DNA of 64,000 nt from Branchinecta lynchi (lineage: Eukaryota > Arthropoda > Branchiopoda > Anostraca > Branchinectidae). Below are positions 63,481 to 64,000 of this stretch, in pieces. A program made the translations under genes and the position numbers. The number at the start of each line of letters is the position of its first letter. Position 1 is the stretch's first letter. The stretch covers positions 14,880,212 through 14,944,211 of the forward strand of contig JAKZAP010000021.1 of the NCBI GenBank assembly GCA_023053575.1, in the 5' to 3' direction. The notes below the pieces were generated by a model. The model was not told the origin of the DNA. It saw only the letters and a program-made list of their open reading frames with translations, and did not search any database.

Positions 63481-64000
63481 GAAAAAACAAATCTGCAGTC
63501 ACTAGCCTCTGATTGCAGATCAACCAGAGCAAATATCACTAGGGAGTAACGTCGAGACCTTTGCTTTCCTTGCTTCGCAAACGGGTCATACTAATAGCGC
63601 CGACTACGCTTGCGGCATATTTTGAAAAAGAAACGGGAAACATTTTTTTCAAAAATTTATTCCATAAAGCACACTTTGTCCGATGCGTTGCGTTGATTGT
63701 ATTTTGGTTAAAGTGTTAGGTAGACTTCATTTAGGATAGTGTAGGCTAATTGTTTTTTAAATGACGTAGAGTTTTTATGAAAGTATATGGTCTAGTCACT
63801 AGTTTGTAGACCGATTGTATGAATTTTATTATATTTTTTTCTACTCGCCAGCTTTGGCGGATACAAATAAATGAATGAATTGAATTGAATTGAATTTAAA
63901 GACAGACTTGCGGGTTTAGAAATTTCTGGTAAAGCTAAGACGCGGTATGCACACATCGACGAAACAGGGGAAGCTCCAATGAGCTAATAAATTTTCGATG
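63481..64000. other. No gene; a retroelement tail
   Basis: At about 63835-63895, TTCTACTCGCCAGCTTTGGC then ATACAAATAAATGAATGAA and a TTGAA repeat resemble a plus-strand LINE 3' end with a short tandem tail. Otherwise nothing recognised up to the window end. Confidence 0.45.

Larger units (their letters stand above)
42028..64000 (+). other. DNA downstream of the P-loop exon, presumed MYO18 intron
   Basis: No exon for the rest of the motor (switch I, switch II, relay) was recognised on the + strand up to the window end. If the gene is intact, this is an intron of at least 22 kb, or part of the gene is lost. Repeats inside are listed separately. Confidence 0.4.

Overview
The window is eukaryotic, almost certainly from an invertebrate animal. 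It has spliced exons with canonical GT-AG borders, introns from 2 to over 20 kb, LINE fragments, a tRNA-derived SINE family and dozens of short inverted-repeat transposons. There are no operons or bacterial genes. The only conserved gene I recognise is a class XVIII unconventional myosin (MYO18; Mhcl in insects) on the + strand. The wording of its motor exons is of a general invertebrate, perhaps arthropod, type, but I cannot name the species.

Gene layout. A 430-codon serine/lysine/proline-rich exon with a good start codon lies at 11572-12861 and ends in phase 0. Three certain MYO18 exons follow: 33553-33759 (SH3-like N-terminal region), 39432-39608 (start of the motor domain) and 41817-42027 (P-loop, G-R-S-G-S-G-K-T). 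Phases chain as 0-0-0 and the last exon ends in phase 1. Joining the 11572 exon to this gene is inference from strand, phase and position. I found no convincing further motor exon up to 64000, so the rest of the gene is probably beyond the window.

Everything else is mobile or repetitive DNA. (1) Inverted-ended elements carry hammerhead-ribozyme-like motifs (CUGANGA, stem II, GAAA, UH cleavage site, stem I). Three copies have an intact core (about 28217, 35014 and 42425) and several are decayed. (2) Three families of 0.7-2 kb elements (A, B, C here) are built from diverged 120-300 bp units; A and B repeat a short motif at both ends. (3) There are MITE families with readable target-site duplications: 8 bp (hAT-like), TTAA, TA (Tc1/mariner-like) and a 3-bp-duplicating family. 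(4) Foldback elements lie at 1287-1581, 26486-27030 and 44291-46483, the last with a TTAA MITE inside. (5) 3' ends of several LINE lineages appear, including one whose C-terminus has a repeated S-G-P-Y-F-C-x-x-C motif. (6) Minisatellites and recent tandem duplications are scattered throughout.

Region by region: 1-11.5 kb is repeats upstream of the gene; 11.6-12.9 kb the candidate first coding exon; 12.9-33.5 kb a repeat-filled presumed intron; 33.5-42.0 kb the three myosin exons with hammerhead elements in the introns between them; 42.0-64 kb repeat-dominated DNA with three long family B copies. One exon-like open frame at 50722-50874, followed by a polyadenylation signal, remains unexplained.
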